From: QWHO01 sp021404945 | GTDB lineage: Bacteria > Vulcanimicrobiota > Xenobia > Xenobiales > QWHO01 | Direction: 5' to 3' | DNA: 64,000 bases | Assembly: GCA_963169765.1 (NCBI GenBank) | Contig: CAUJEN010000024.1 | Location: 78,237 to 142,236 of the forward strand | In this document: one piece after another, positions 43,296-53,655 of the stretch | How positions within the stretch are numbered: position 1 is the stretch's first letter | Layout of the letters: every line of letters starts with the position of its first letter | The notes under the pieces: model-generated | Database searches by the model: none | What the model saw: only the letters and a program-made list of their open reading frames with translations | What the model was told of the DNA's origin: nothing | Program-made: the position numbers and the translations under genes

Positions 43296-45087
43296 AAGCG
43301 CCCTTCTCCTTCTGCTCTGCCTGCTCACCCTGCCGGTCGCGGCCCAAAAGCCATCCGACGTGCAGGTGCGGGCCTGGCTTTCGACCGGCGCCAAGGTGCA
43401 TCCGGGTCGCTGCCAGGCGGTCACGGTGGAGCTTGAGAACCTGGGCCCCGAGCGCACCTTCTCGCTGACTTTGCAGCACGGGAGCCAGTTGCCCATGACC
43501 GCTCCCCTGAACGTCAAGGTCCCGGCCGGCGCCCGCCAGGAGCTCCAGATGGCCGTGCCCAGCTTCGAAGGCTGGGGCGGCGAGCTGGAGGTGTTCGTGC
43601 GCTTCCGCGAGCGCAAGATCGCCTCCACGGTGCTCAAGTACGACACCTTCGGAGAAGGGCTGGCGGTGCTGCTCGTATCGCCACCTGACAAGAGCTTCGG
43701 CTTCCTGGGCGGTTACTCCGAGCTGTTGCCCGAGACCAACGGCAATCATCCGCCCGTCTATCTCAACGCCCAGAGCGCAGGGCTGCCCACCCACTGGAGC
43801 GGCTTTCTGGCCGCCGATCTGATCGTGGTCCACGACCTTCCCCGTCTCAACCTGCCCGCCTCGACCCTGCAGGCGCTGGCTGACTGGACCCGGGCTGGCG
43901 GACGGCTGGTACTGGTCTCCTCGGGCGACCCGGGAGAGTACCGGGGCACCCCGCTGGAGAGCCTGCTGCCCCTGGTGCCAGGCTCCTCCACCGACCTGCC
44001 CGCCTGCCCCATCGTGACCGGCGAGGTCCGGCCCGGAGCCGCGGTCGAGCAAGAGCTCGACGGCCTGCCGGCCCTGCTCGTGGCCCCCGCCCTGCAGGGC
44101 TCGGTGTGGCAGTTCACCGTGCCCGCCTCCAAAGATACGGTGCTGGGCTCGGATGGCAGCAAGAAGTTCTGGAAGCCGGTCTTGAACAACATCAAGCCCT
44201 TCGACGGCTTCGGTCTGCGCGGCGACAACCTGCTCTACCGGCTGCCCGAAGCCAGCCTCCCGGCCCCCGGCCTGATGGCCTGGGGGCTGGTGCTCTACGT
44301 GCTGATCGTGGGCCCCATCAACTTCTTCTTGTTGAAAAAGCGCGACCGCATGCTGTGGATCTTCGTCTCGGTGCCCGTGCTGGCGGTGGCCTTCACGCTG
44401 GGCATGTTCCTGACCACCCAGCTCTCGCGCGGCACCGTCACGGTGGTGCGCGAGGTCGGGGTGATGAAGCTGACCGCGGGCCGATCGCAGGGCCTCCTGG
44501 AGGGCCAGGCGACCCTGTTTGCCCCCTTCCCCCACCGCTACCAGGCTCGCTTCCCCCGGGCCACCGCCGCTCTGGCCGAAAGCTCGGCCCGCACCGACCC
44601 CCAGCCCCCGGCCCGGCTGGCCGAGGAGATGATCTATCCGGACCTCGAGATGCGCATGTCCTCGCTGCGCCGCTTCTCGGTGCGGGCGGTGCCGGAGCTG
44701 GCCGGGCCCATCACCCTGTCGATGAAGCGCTCGGGGCAAACGGTGGAGCTGGAGGTGCACAATCGGAGCGAGCTCAAGCTCACCCACTGCTGCCTGGTGG
44801 TGGGCGACCGGGCCAGCAAGCCGTTCGAAGCCGGGCCTGGCAAGAGCCGTCACAAGCTCGAGCTGGGGGCGGGGGACGCCCACAGCCTGACCACCCACCT
44901 GCTGGATACCAGCGACCAGCGCGACGACCGCTACAAACTGACCACGGCAGCCCTGAGGACGGCCTTCGCCAGCAAGGCGCCGGCCAGCCTGGTGGGCTGG
45001 ACCGAGGGCCTGACCTGCGGTCTGGAGCTGACCGGTCTGGCCGCCAAACACCGCGACTATCTGGTGGTGGTGGAGGCCATCCCGTGA
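43288..45087 (+). CDS. Exported membrane protein of MoxR/ABC locus
   Basis: A 599-aa protein, GTG start, with a signal peptide (CRSALLLLLCLLTLPVAAQ). Residues 20-320 are beta-rich and periplasmic, with an Ig-like start (AVTVELENLGPERTFSLTLQ) and a Rossmann/GATase-like stretch (AADLIVVHDLPRLNLPASTL, GGRLVLVSSGDPGE). Two transmembrane helices at about 330-375 (WGLVLYVLIVGPINFFLLKK, FVSVPVLAVAFTLGMF) are followed by another extracytoplasmic or strand-rich domain. Such proteins always sit next to DUF58/VWA/ABC genes and are unnamed. It overlaps the ABC ATPase start (GTGA). Confidence 0.7.
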
Positions 45088-46001
45088 TCGAGTGCCGGGC
45101 GCTGAGCAAGGACTACGGCAACCACCTGGCCCTGAGCAACCTCAGCCTGAAGGTCGAGGCGGGCGACGCCTTCGGCTTCATCGGACCCAACGGGGCCGGC
45201 AAGACGACCACCATCAAGATCCTGGCCACTTTGCAGGAGCCCACCGAGGGCGAGGCCTGGGTGGGCGGCTACTCGGTGATCGACCAGCCCGACGAGGTGC
45301 GCAGGGTGCTCGGCTACATGCCCGACCAGTTCGGGGTCTACGACGGCATGCGCGTGTGGGAGTATCTCGAGTTCTTCGCGGCCGCCTACCGGGTGGAGCG
45401 ACCCAAACGACGAAAACTGGTGGATGACGTGCTCGAGCTGACCGACCTGGGCAAGCGGCGCGACAGCTTCATCGAGACCCTGTCCACCGGCCTCAAGCAG
45501 CGGGTCTGCCTGGCCAAGACCCTGCTGCACGACCCGGCCGTGCTGATCCTGGACGAGCCGGCCTCGGGCCTGGACCCCCGGGCCCGCATCGAGCTCAAAG
45601 AGCTGCTGCGCGAGCTGACCCGCATGGGCAAGACCCTGTTCGTCAGCTCCCACATCTTGCCCGAGCTGGCCGACTTCTGCAACAAGGTGGGCATCATCGA
45701 GAACGGACGCCTGCTGGTCAGCGGGGATGTGCACGAGATCCAGTCCGGGCTGGGGCGCGGGCGACGCATGCGGGTGAAGGTGCTGCGCGAGCAAGAGGCT
45801 GCCCTGGCCCTGGTGGACGGCTTCAACGAGTCGGCCGACGCCTTCCTCGAAGACGGCGAGATCCAGTTCGAGTACCGCGGCCCCTACGAGGCTCTGGCCG
45901 ACCTGACCGAGCAGCTGGTGCGCTTCGGGCTGGTGGAGTTCGCCGAGGAGAAGACCGATCTCGAGGACCTGTTCCTCAAGGTGACGGGAGGACCGTCTTG
46001 A
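45084..46001 (+). CDS. ABC transporter ATP-binding protein
   Basis: A 305-aa ATPase, GTG start overlapping the previous stop. Walker A GPNGAGKTT, Q loop in GYMPDQFGVYD, signature LSTGLKQR (a variant of LSGGQ), Walker B LILDEPASGLDP and the H-loop VSSHIL are all present. The C-terminal 80 residues (FLEDGEIQFEYRG, FAEEKTDLEDLFLKVTGG) match ABC-2 type exporters of the drug/gliding type. It pairs with the permease that starts 4 nt before its stop. Confidence 0.95.
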   Translation: MIECRALSKDYGNHLALSNLSLKVEAGDAFGFIGPNGAGKTTTIKILATLQEPTEGEAWVGGYSVIDQPDEVRRVLGYMPDQFGVYDGMRVWEYLEFFAAAYRVERPKRRKLVDDVLELTDLGKRRDSFIETLSTGLKQRVCLAKTLLHDPAVLILDEPASGLDPRARIELKELLRELTRMGKTLFVSSHILPELADFCNKVGIIENGRLLVSGDVHEIQSGLGRGRRMRVKVLREQEAALALVDGFNESADAFLEDGEIQFEYRGPYEALADLTEQLVRFGLVEFAEEKTDLEDLFLKVTGGPS

Positions 46002-47434
46002 CCACCATCACCCGCCCTCGAGGGGGCCTCTTCAAGCGCCTGGCCCGGGCCCTGTTCGACAACCCGGTGCTGCTCAAAGAGCTCCGCCAGGGCCTGCGCG
46101 AGCGGCGCATTTTCGTCATCCAGACCATCTACCTGCTCTTGCTGGGCATGGTCACCCTGATCTACCTGGCGGTGGTGTCCGATCGCAGCGACCCGGCCGC
46201 CCTGGCCGAGTCGGGCAAGCAGTTCTTCCAGGTGCAGTTCTGGATGCAGCTCATCATGATCATCCTGATCACCCCCAGCCTGACCTGCGGGCTGATCTCC
46301 ACCGAAAAAGAGCGCCACAGCCTGGAGATGCTGCTGGCCTCGCGGCTGGCCCCCTCCGACATCGTGCTGGGCAAGCTGGGCTTTGCGCTGGCCTTCATGA
46401 CCCTGCTCTTGTTTTCGGCCATGCCGCTGACGGCCCTGATCTTCTTCGTGGGCGGGGTGGCCCCGGGCGAGTTCGTGCTGGCCTACTTCCACCTGGCCAT
46501 CGCGGTGCTGCTCGCGGCCCAGATCGGGCTCACCTTCTCGGCCCGCGAGAACCGCACCAACCACGCCACCAACCAGACTTACGGGCTGGTGGTGCTGGGC
46601 CTGATCCTGTTCATGTTCTTGATCGTCCCGCTGGGCATGATCTTCCAGGCCACCGCCGGCTGGTTCCCGTTCGCGCCCGAGCTGTTGCTGGTGCTGGAGA
46701 TCGCCTACCTGGCCACGCTGATGTTTCTCAAGACGGTCAACCACCTGCGCCCGGCTCTCAAGAACATCTACAATCTCTGCCGGGCCTTCATGCTGGCCTA
46801 CCTGATCAACATGGCCCTGGTGGCCTATACCGTGAGCAGCAACGCCAACGGGTCGGACGATGCGGCCCTGTGGACCTCGATCCTGGTGATGCACCTCTTC
46901 CTGGCCGGCTTCTTCGTGCACGTGCCCCGCTTCATCAACCCTTCCGAGACCCTGCGCTTCCGGCGCTCGTGGTTCGCCCGCCCCACCTTCTGGTGCTTGT
47001 TCTTCGCGGTCGGGCTGTTCTGCCTTGCTGGCGCCTGTCACGGGGCGGGAAACGGAATCTGGGTCTTCTCGGCGGCCGGGCTGGCAGTTTTGTTCCTCTT
47101 CTCCTACCAGGCCCTGGCGCGCTGCTTTGCGGCCATGATCGGTCCCAGGGCCCACGTTCCGACGCTTTACTATATCCTGGTTTCGGTAACCACCATCGTG
47201 CCCGTCTTCTGGTTGGGCGGGTCGATCGATACCTACAGCGTCTTTACCGGCATCTTCCTCTCGCCGGTGCTGGCCACCATCGGGCTGGCCGAGGGTGAGC
47301 CCAACCTGACGGGCGACATCCCGGTGGCTATGGTCTCCTGCATCTTCTACCCGGCCGCCACGGCACTCTTCTACCTGGCGGCCCGAAAGCGCCTGAGGGC
47401 CGAGCTGGCCCCGGCGCGGCGCGACAACCGGTGA
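45998..47434 (+). CDS. ABC-2 type permease
   Basis: A 478-aa polytopic protein. TTG start with GGGAGG 6 nt upstream, overlapping the ATPase stop (TTGA). About ten to twelve hydrophobic helices; the N-terminal LFDNPVLLKELRQGLRERRI is the cytosolic start typical for ABC-2 permeases of MoxR/GldG-like loci, followed by CGLISTEKERHSLEMLLASR. Substrate unknown. The ATPase-permease pair embedded with DUF58 and VWA genes occurs in planctomycetes, bacteroidetes and others. Confidence 0.88.
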   Translation: MTTITRPRGGLFKRLARALFDNPVLLKELRQGLRERRIFVIQTIYLLLLGMVTLIYLAVVSDRSDPAALAESGKQFFQVQFWMQLIMIILITPSLTCGLISTEKERHSLEMLLASRLAPSDIVLGKLGFALAFMTLLLFSAMPLTALIFFVGGVAPGEFVLAYFHLAIAVLLAAQIGLTFSARENRTNHATNQTYGLVVLGLILFMFLIVPLGMIFQATAGWFPFAPELLLVLEIAYLATLMFLKTVNHLRPALKNIYNLCRAFMLAYLINMALVAYTVSSNANGSDDAALWTSILVMHLFLAGFFVHVPRFINPSETLRFRRSWFARPTFWCLFFAVGLFCLAGACHGAGNGIWVFSAAGLAVLFLFSYQALARCFAAMIGPRAHVPTLYYILVSVTTIVPVFWLGGSIDTYSVFTGIFLSPVLATIGLAEGEPNLTGDIPVAMVSCIFYPAATALFYLAARKRLRAELAPARRDNR

Positions 47435-48327
47435 GCTCGCTGGTCGAGCCGGAGCTGCTGCGCCGACTCGAGCGCTTGCAGGTGCTCTCGCGCCGAACCC
47501 GCTCGCGGCAGGCGCCAGGCGAGCGCAAGAGCGGCCACCGGGGCCGCTCGGTCGAGTTCGCCGAGCACCGCGACTACACGTTCGGCGACGACTTCCGCCA
47601 CATCGACTGGAACGCTTACGGCCGCCTCGAGCGGCTGTTTCTCAAGTTGTTCGTGGAGGAGCGCGAGCAGACGGTGACGGTGCTGGTGGACCGCTCGGCC
47701 TCCATGACCTGCTCCTCGCCTCTGGGCCCCCAGGGCCCCCCAAAATTCGACTTCGCCCGCCGCCTGGCGGCGGCCCTGAGCTACATCGCCCTGTGCTCTT
47801 ACGACCGCGTGGCCGTAGGCCTCTTGGGCCAGAAGCTGGAGGACTACCAGCAGCCAGTGCGGGGCCGCAACCAGGCGCTGGCGCTCTTTCGCTTCCTGGA
47901 AGGGGCCGAATGCCGGGGCCAGGGCAATCTGGACGCGGCCCTGACCGACTACGTGCGCCGCTATCCGCGCCCGGGCATGGCCATCGTGCTGAGCGACTTT
48001 TTGGTCCCCGGGGCCGGCATCAGCGGGCTCAAGCACCTGCGCTACCAGAAGTACGAGGTATTCGCCCTGCAAGTGCTGCACCCGGGCGAGCTCTCCCCCG
48101 AGCCCGGCGGCGACCTCAAGCTGGTGGACGTGGAGTCGGGCGGGGCGCGCGAGCTGACCCTCACCTCGGGAGTGCTCAAGGCCTATCGCGCCGCCCTGCA
48201 GCGCCACAATCAAGAGCTGGAGGCCTGGTGTAAGAAGACCGGCTGCGGCTACCTGCAAGCCTCCACCGTGGAGGCTCTGGAGGGCCTGGTGGTGGGAGCC
48301 CTGCGGCGGAGCGGCCTCTTGCAATGA
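47431..48327 (+). CDS. DUF58 domain protein
   Basis: A 298-aa protein, GTG start. The DUF58 core is clear: FAEHRDYTFGDDFRHIDWNA, then LFVEEREQTVTVLVDRSASM, where D-x-S-x-S is the MIDAS-like loop of the VWA fold. No membrane helix is predicted. DUF58 proteins are regular partners of MoxR ATPases. It overlaps neighbours on both sides by 4 nt. Confidence 0.93.
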   Translation: MSSLVEPELLRRLERLQVLSRRTRSRQAPGERKSGHRGRSVEFAEHRDYTFGDDFRHIDWNAYGRLERLFLKLFVEEREQTVTVLVDRSASMTCSSPLGPQGPPKFDFARRLAAALSYIALCSYDRVAVGLLGQKLEDYQQPVRGRNQALALFRFLEGAECRGQGNLDAALTDYVRRYPRPGMAIVLSDFLVPGAGISGLKHLRYQKYEVFALQVLHPGELSPEPGGDLKLVDVESGGARELTLTSGVLKAYRAALQRHNQELEAWCKKTGCGYLQASTVEALEGLVVGALRRSGLLQ

Positions 48328-50057
48328 AGTTCCTCGACCCCGGGTCGCTGGTCTGGCTCTCGCTGCTGCCCTTGCTGGTGATCTTCTACCTGATGAAGCT
48401 GCGCCGCAAGCGGGCCGAAGTCTCGGCCCTCTTCCTGTGGCAGGCGGCTGCCCGCGAGGCTCGGGTGGACAGCTTCTTCCAGAAGCTGAGAAACAACCTG
48501 CTGCTCTGGCTGCAGATCCTGGCCCTGCTGGGGCTGGGCCTGGCCCTGGCCCGCCCCTACGCGGTCGTCAGCGGCAAAGTCTCGCCCCAGGTAGCCCTGG
48601 TGCTGGACGTGTCCGCCTCCATGGGAGCCTCCGACGGACGCTTTGAGGCGGCCCGCAAGCGCGCCCTGCAACTGGTCGACCAGGCCCCCCGCGGCACCGA
48701 GCTGACCCTGGCCGTGATGGGACGCGAGGCGCGCGTGGTGGTGCCCTTCACCACCGACAAGGAGCAGCTGCGCCGGGCGCTGCGCTCGCTCACCCCCCGG
48801 GCGGTGGAGGAGGCACGCCAGGGGGCCCGCTCGCTGCTGGCCTCGCTTCTGGCCAATCGTCCCCAGGCCGAGGCCTTCCTCCTCAGCGACCATCCCCCCA
48901 CCTGGGAGCTGCCCCCTCGCGTCAGCTATCTCGCCCACGGCGAGCCGGGCGACAACCTGGCCATCTCCGCCTTCCAGATCGCCCCCGGCGATCCGCTCCA
49001 GGCCTTCGCGGCCATCACCAGCTATGCCCGCGGGGTGGAGACGGTGGAGCTCGAGCTCTTGCAGGGCGGACGACCCATCGACCGGCGCCAGCTGACCCTG
49101 CCGGGGGGGGCGCGCCGCACCATGGTGGTGGCCGTCGATCCCGAGGGCAGCCCCGAGTTCGAGCTGCGCCTGCTGCACAGGGACGCCCTGGCGGCCGACA
49201 ACGTGGCCTGGGCGGTGGCCCCTCGCCAGCGTCCGGTCAGGGTGGGCGTGGTGGGCGACCCGCCCCTCTTCGTGCTCAAGGCCCTGCTCTCGATTCCAGG
49301 CGTGGAGATGTTTCGCGGCCCCGAGGGCGACCTGACGGTGTGGGCCGAGGGCGAGCCCACCGGCAAGGGCGTGCAGCTGGTGCTCGAGCCTCCCGACAGG
49401 GTGCTCAAGGGGCCCTTCAACCTGACCGCCGGCACCGATCCGCTGGTGCGCGACCTGCCCCTGGACCGGGTCTTCGTGCGCAGCGTGGCCCCCCTGAGCG
49501 CCACAGCGCGCCAGCGCGTGCTGGCCCGGGCCGGGCCCCATCCGGCCATCGTGCTCGATGAGGAGCGCATCCTGCGCCTGGGATTCGACCTCTACCAGTC
49601 CGACCTTCCCCTCTCCCCCGCCTTCCCGATCTTGCTCCATCGCCTGGTCGACCAGCTGGTGCGCGGCCTGATCGCGGCCGTGCCGGTGGAAGTGGTGCCG
49701 GGCACGGGGCTGGAGGTGGCCACCGACCAGAGCGTCAGCGTGCGTCGTCCGGACGGCGGCAAGCTCACCCTGACCCCCACCGCCGGCAAAGCCGTGCTGG
49801 CCGAGACCGACCAGGCCGGCATCTACCGCGTCGAGCTGAAGGGCCAGCAGTATCCCGTGGCCGCCAACCTGCGCTCGGCCACCGAGAGCGACCTGCGGCC
49901 CGAAGCCGGCCACGACGTGCTGAGCGGCCTGGCCACCCCCAAAGGCCAGCCGGCCGCCTCCCACTCGCTGGTGCGCGAATGGTGGTGGGAGCTGGGTCTG
50001 GGGGCTCTGTTCCTGCTCATGCTGGAGTGGTACTGGTACCACCGGAGAACGAGATGA
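48324..50057 (+). CDS. BatA-like VWA membrane protein
   Basis: A 577-aa protein. N-terminal helix pair of the BatA/aerotolerance type (FLDPGSLVWLSLLPLLVIFY, LLLWLQILALLGLGLALARP), then a VWA domain at about 85-230 with VALVLDVSASMGAS (MIDAS DxSxS). The rest is periplasmic beta domains and a final helix (WWELGLGALFLLMLEWYWY). Start overlaps DUF58 by ATGA. VWA proteins of this locus are thought to bind metal-dependent ligands in the periplasm, with MoxR as the ATPase. Confidence 0.88.
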   Translation: MKFLDPGSLVWLSLLPLLVIFYLMKLRRKRAEVSALFLWQAAAREARVDSFFQKLRNNLLLWLQILALLGLGLALARPYAVVSGKVSPQVALVLDVSASMGASDGRFEAARKRALQLVDQAPRGTELTLAVMGREARVVVPFTTDKEQLRRALRSLTPRAVEEARQGARSLLASLLANRPQAEAFLLSDHPPTWELPPRVSYLAHGEPGDNLAISAFQIAPGDPLQAFAAITSYARGVETVELELLQGGRPIDRRQLTLPGGARRTMVVAVDPEGSPEFELRLLHRDALAADNVAWAVAPRQRPVRVGVVGDPPLFVLKALLSIPGVEMFRGPEGDLTVWAEGEPTGKGVQLVLEPPDRVLKGPFNLTAGTDPLVRDLPLDRVFVRSVAPLSATARQRVLARAGPHPAIVLDEERILRLGFDLYQSDLPLSPAFPILLHRLVDQLVRGLIAAVPVEVVPGTGLEVATDQSVSVRRPDGGKLTLTPTAGKAVLAETDQAGIYRVELKGQQYPVAANLRSATESDLRPEAGHDVLSGLATPKGQPAASHSLVREWWWELGLGALFLLMLEWYWYHRRTR

Positions 50058-52897
50058 TCGAGTTCTCCCACCCGCTCATGCTCGGGCTGCTGCTGCTGCT
50101 GGTGCCGGTCTGGGCCATGTGGGCCCGCTCCAAAGCGGGCATGGCCCCCGAGCGACGCCTTCTGATCCTGCTGGTCCGCCTGCTGATGGTGGCCGCCCTG
50201 GTGCTGGCCCTGGCCGGCCCCCGGGCTCGCCTGGACTCGGATCGCATGACCGTGCTCTTCCTGGTGGATCGCTCACTCTCCACCCGCAATGCCTCGGACA
50301 ACTTTGCCCGCGGCTACATCGACCGGGCCGTGGCCCGCATGGGGCCCAAAGACAGGGCCGGGGTGGTCGTCTTCGGGCGCGATGCGGGCCTGGAGGTCAC
50401 CCCCGGCCAGCTCAAGCGGCTGCAGGCCTATGCCACGGTGGTGGACAAGAGCGCCTCCGACATCGCCGGGGCGCTCCGCTTTGCCTGGGCCGCCTTCCCG
50501 GCCGACAGCTCGCGTCGGGTCATCCTGCTCTCGGACGGCAACCAGACCGCTCCGGGAGCAGTGGAGGAAGCCCGCCTGGCCCGCGCTCTGGGGGTGGAGG
50601 TGTGGAGCGTGGGCTATCCCGCCCCCCAGGGCCCGGAGGCGCGGGTGGAGGCGGTGGACGTGCCCGGGCGGCCGTCGGTGGACGAGCCCTTCGAGGTGCG
50701 CGTGGCGGTGTGGAGCAACCGGGAGACCACCGCCCAGCTGAGCCTGACCCGCAACGGCCGCCCGCTCGGCAGGCTGGAGGTCAGGCTCGAGCAGGGGCCC
50801 AACGTGTTCCTGGTCTCCCAGCGGGTGGAGGACGAAGGGGCCTATGAGTACTCCGCCCGCATCGAGCTGCCCGACGATCAGGTGAGCGAGAACAACCGCG
50901 CCTCGGCTGTCTCGCTGGTGGGGGGACGCAGCCGCATCCTGCTGGCCCACGGCGTCAACCAGCCGGCCGGGCCGATGGGCCAGATCCTGCGGGCCCAGGG
51001 GCTGGACGTAGACGTGGTCTCCAGCGCCGGGCTGCCCGGCTCGCTGGCCGAGTGGCAGAGCTACCAGGCGGTGATCTTCACCGATCTCTCGGCCCTGGAG
51101 CTGACCGAGAACCAGATGGAGCTGGTGCGCGCCCTGGTGCGCGACCTGGGGGTGGGCTTCGCGATGCTGGGCGGCTTCAACTCGTTCGGGGTGGGCGGCT
51201 ACTACAAGACTCCCATCGAGGATGCGCTGCCGGTGGACACCGACATTCGCAAGCGCAAGCTGATGCCGGCCGTGGCCCTGGTGCTGGTGATCGACAAGTC
51301 CGGCAGCATGGGCGACGCCGAGGACAAGACCTCCAAGATGGCCCTGGCGCGCGAGGGCGCCATCGCGGCCGTGACCCTGCTGACCGAGCGCGATTTCACC
51401 GGCGTGGTGGGCTTCGACTCGGCCGCCAAGTGGGTGGCCCCCTTCAGCAAGAACGATCAGATCAAGAGGACGGTGGCCCAGATCGGCACCATGCGCGAGG
51501 GCGGCGGCACCAACATGTACCCGGGCCTGCTGCTGGCGCTCAACGCGCTGGCCAAAAACGAAGCCCCCGTCAAGCACATCATCGCCCTCACCGACGGGCG
51601 CACCGAGCCGGGCGACTTCAACAGCCTGGCCGCCCGGGCTCGCAAGGAGAAGGTCACCCTCTCGACCGTGGCCGTGGGAGCCGACGCCGACTTCCAGTTC
51701 CTGGCCAACCTGGCCGCCAGAGGGGGCGGACGCTCCTACGTGGCCAACTCGGCCACCCTGCTGCCGCGCATCTTCACCCGCGACACCGTGGTGGCCTCGC
51801 GGGCGGCCTTCGAGGAGAAGCCGTTCCGGGCCGAGGTGGCCGCCACCCACTCGGTGCTGCGCGGCGTCAACCTCAGCTCGGCTCCTCCCCTGGAGGGCTA
51901 CGACCTGACCAGCCTCAAAAGCGGGCCCAACCAGCAGGTGCTGACCGGTCCGGGGGGCGATCCGCTGCTGGCCCTGGGCCGCTACGGGCTGGGCAAGACC
52001 CTGGCCTGGACCTCCGATGACGGTCGCAAGTGGGCCAGACGCTGGGCGAGCTGGCCGGGCTTCGGGCCGCTCTTGACCCAGTCGGTTCGCTGGATCCTGC
52101 CCGAAGCCGAAGATCCGGGTTTGGCCCTGACCATCGAGCGGGGCGGGGACGGCCAGGCCCGGGCCGTGGTGGAGGCCCGCGAGGGGGACGGCAGCTGGCG
52201 CAACTTCCTGGACCTCAAGGGCCGCCTGGTCGCCCCCGACGGCCTGGGCCGCGAGCTGAGCTTCGTGCAGAGCGCCCCCGGACGCTACGAGGCCCAGTGG
52301 GATGGATCCACCCCGGGCACCTGGCTGGTGCAGGTGGGCGAGGAGGAAGGGGGAGCCACCCTGCGCACCTGGACGGTGCCCTATGCTCCCGAGTTCTCCC
52401 GCCTGGAGCCCGATCAGAGCCTGCTAGCCCAGGTCGCCGAGGGGGCCGGGGGGCGGGTGGATCCGCCCGCCGAGGAGGCCTTCCGGCCGGCCCGGGTGCC
52501 CACCACCGTGGCCCGGGAGGTCTGGCACCCGCTGCTCTTGCTCGCGCTCATCCTGCTGCCCCTGGACGTGGCCCTGCGCCGCGTCTTCCTGCCCGAAGGC
52601 TGGGCCGCGAAGTTGCGTGCGCGTTTTGTCCCCCGTCGCTCGCCGGCCCCACCGGCCAGCGAGCCGGCCGACCCCACCGTGGGCGCGCTTTTGTCCACCA
52701 GGAAGAAGGCGCGCGAGAAGGTCGAGCCGGTCCGCCGGCCCGAGTCGGCACCGGCCGCCGAAGAGCCGAGGCCAGAGCTGCCCGCCCGGGGGCCGGAGCC
52801 GCCAGCGACCCGAGAAGCTCCCCCGCAAAAGGAGGCGCCCGACTCCACCGACTCTCCTCTCGAGCGTCTCAAGAAGGCGAAGAAGAGGGCTCGTTAG
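50054..52897 (+). CDS. Large VWA / glutamine-amidotransferase-like membrane protein
   Basis: A 947-aa protein starting at ATG 50054 (ATGA overlap). Two N-terminal helices (LMLGLLLLLVPVWAMW, LLMVAALVLALAGPRA), a first VWA-like domain (VLFLVDRSLSTRN), a beta domain, a class I GATase-like fold (SRILLAHGVNQPAGPMGQIL), and a second VWA with a full MIDAS loop ALVLVIDKSGSMGDAEDKTS near residue 410. A C-terminal helix (WHPLLLLALILLPLDVAL) is followed by a long Pro/Glu/Ala/Arg tail. This domain order is the standard large partner of the MoxR-DUF58-BatA set. It ends the operon. Confidence 0.88.
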   Translation: MIEFSHPLMLGLLLLLVPVWAMWARSKAGMAPERRLLILLVRLLMVAALVLALAGPRARLDSDRMTVLFLVDRSLSTRNASDNFARGYIDRAVARMGPKDRAGVVVFGRDAGLEVTPGQLKRLQAYATVVDKSASDIAGALRFAWAAFPADSSRRVILLSDGNQTAPGAVEEARLARALGVEVWSVGYPAPQGPEARVEAVDVPGRPSVDEPFEVRVAVWSNRETTAQLSLTRNGRPLGRLEVRLEQGPNVFLVSQRVEDEGAYEYSARIELPDDQVSENNRASAVSLVGGRSRILLAHGVNQPAGPMGQILRAQGLDVDVVSSAGLPGSLAEWQSYQAVIFTDLSALELTENQMELVRALVRDLGVGFAMLGGFNSFGVGGYYKTPIEDALPVDTDIRKRKLMPAVALVLVIDKSGSMGDAEDKTSKMALAREGAIAAVTLLTERDFTGVVGFDSAAKWVAPFSKNDQIKRTVAQIGTMREGGGTNMYPGLLLALNALAKNEAPVKHIIALTDGRTEPGDFNSLAARARKEKVTLSTVAVGADADFQFLANLAARGGGRSYVANSATLLPRIFTRDTVVASRAAFEEKPFRAEVAATHSVLRGVNLSSAPPLEGYDLTSLKSGPNQQVLTGPGGDPLLALGRYGLGKTLAWTSDDGRKWARRWASWPGFGPLLTQSVRWILPEAEDPGLALTIERGGDGQARAVVEAREGDGSWRNFLDLKGRLVAPDGLGRELSFVQSAPGRYEAQWDGSTPGTWLVQVGEEEGGATLRTWTVPYAPEFSRLEPDQSLLAQVAEGAGGRVDPPAEEAFRPARVPTTVAREVWHPLLLLALILLPLDVALRRVFLPEGWAAKLRARFVPRRSPAPPASEPADPTVGALLSTRKKAREKVEPVRRPESAPAAEEPRPELPARGPEPPATREAPPQKEAPDSTDSPLERLKKAKKRAR

Positions 52898-52918
52898 CCT
52901 CTTCGAGCTCAACGGTCA

Positions 52919-53554
52919 GTGCCGAAAGTGTTTCCAGGAGCCTTTGACGAACATGAGATGATGCTGGAGCTCGAACCAGAGCAGCGGATCGTCCTGCAAT
53001 CTTGCAGTTGGGAGACCTATGAGCGAATTCTGCTCGAGCAAGCAGGCCGGAGCCTTCCGCGGCTCTGCTATGACGAGGGACAACTCGAGCTCATGAGCCC
53101 GTCGCCAGAGCATGAGCGGGCTTGCGCTGCCCTCAGGCACATTGTCTGTCTGGCCTGCGACCACCTCGGACGCGAGTTCGATGACATCGGGACAACGACG
53201 ATTCGACGTCAACGAGTGCACAAGGGTGCCGAAGCCGACGCCTGGTTCTACCTTGACCGCTATGGGTGCGATCCAGACTTGGAGCCGCCTGACCTGGCCA
53301 TCGAGGTCGAGGCCAGCCGTTCCGCGCTGGACAAGTTGCCCATCCTCGCCGCGATCGGCGTCCTCGAGCTGTGGAGGACGGACCTGCGGAGAGTGCAGAT
53401 CCTCTGCCTGCAAAATGGCGTCTATCAGACCGCCGAGCGCAGCGGTTGCCTGCCTTTCAGCTCCGAGCAACTTTCCCGGTTGCTCATCCTGCGCGGGCAG
53501 CAAAGCCGCAGCCAATGGATTCGAAGCGTGCTGGAGGAGCTGGCCAGTGCCTGA
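52919..53554 (+). CDS. Uma2 family (DUF820) restriction-like endonuclease
   Basis: A 211-aa protein with a GTG start. It has the PD-(D/E)XK-type Uma2 fold: a strand with YDEGQLELMSPSPEHERACA, GAEADAWFYLDRYG with the catalytic Asp, PPDLAIEVEASRSALDKLP supplying E-x-E and a Lys after it. Uma2 proteins are abundant in cyanobacteria and related lineages and are probably nucleases of mobile or defence context, though roles are mostly unknown. It lies 21 nt after the VWA operon and before an MNT-HEPN pair. Confidence 0.85.
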   Translation: MPKVFPGAFDEHEMMLELEPEQRIVLQSCSWETYERILLEQAGRSLPRLCYDEGQLELMSPSPEHERACAALRHIVCLACDHLGREFDDIGTTTIRRQRVHKGAEADAWFYLDRYGCDPDLEPPDLAIEVEASRSALDKLPILAAIGVLELWRTDLRRVQILCLQNGVYQTAERSGCLPFSSEQLSRLLILRGQQSRSQWIRSVLEELASA

Positions 53555-53655
53555 GCACCCGGAGGGTCGGTCAGGGGGGGACTGAGCGGGCATTCCGGGG
53601 CCTCCTCGGGTTGAAGCCGAGGAGGGTCGTCGCAGCTCGTCAAAGTGAATACCTC

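Noticed and set aside
48249..50042. 597-codon minus-strand frame opposite the BatA-like gene
   Set aside because: Antisense of a clear VWA gene; no motif and typical mirror composition.
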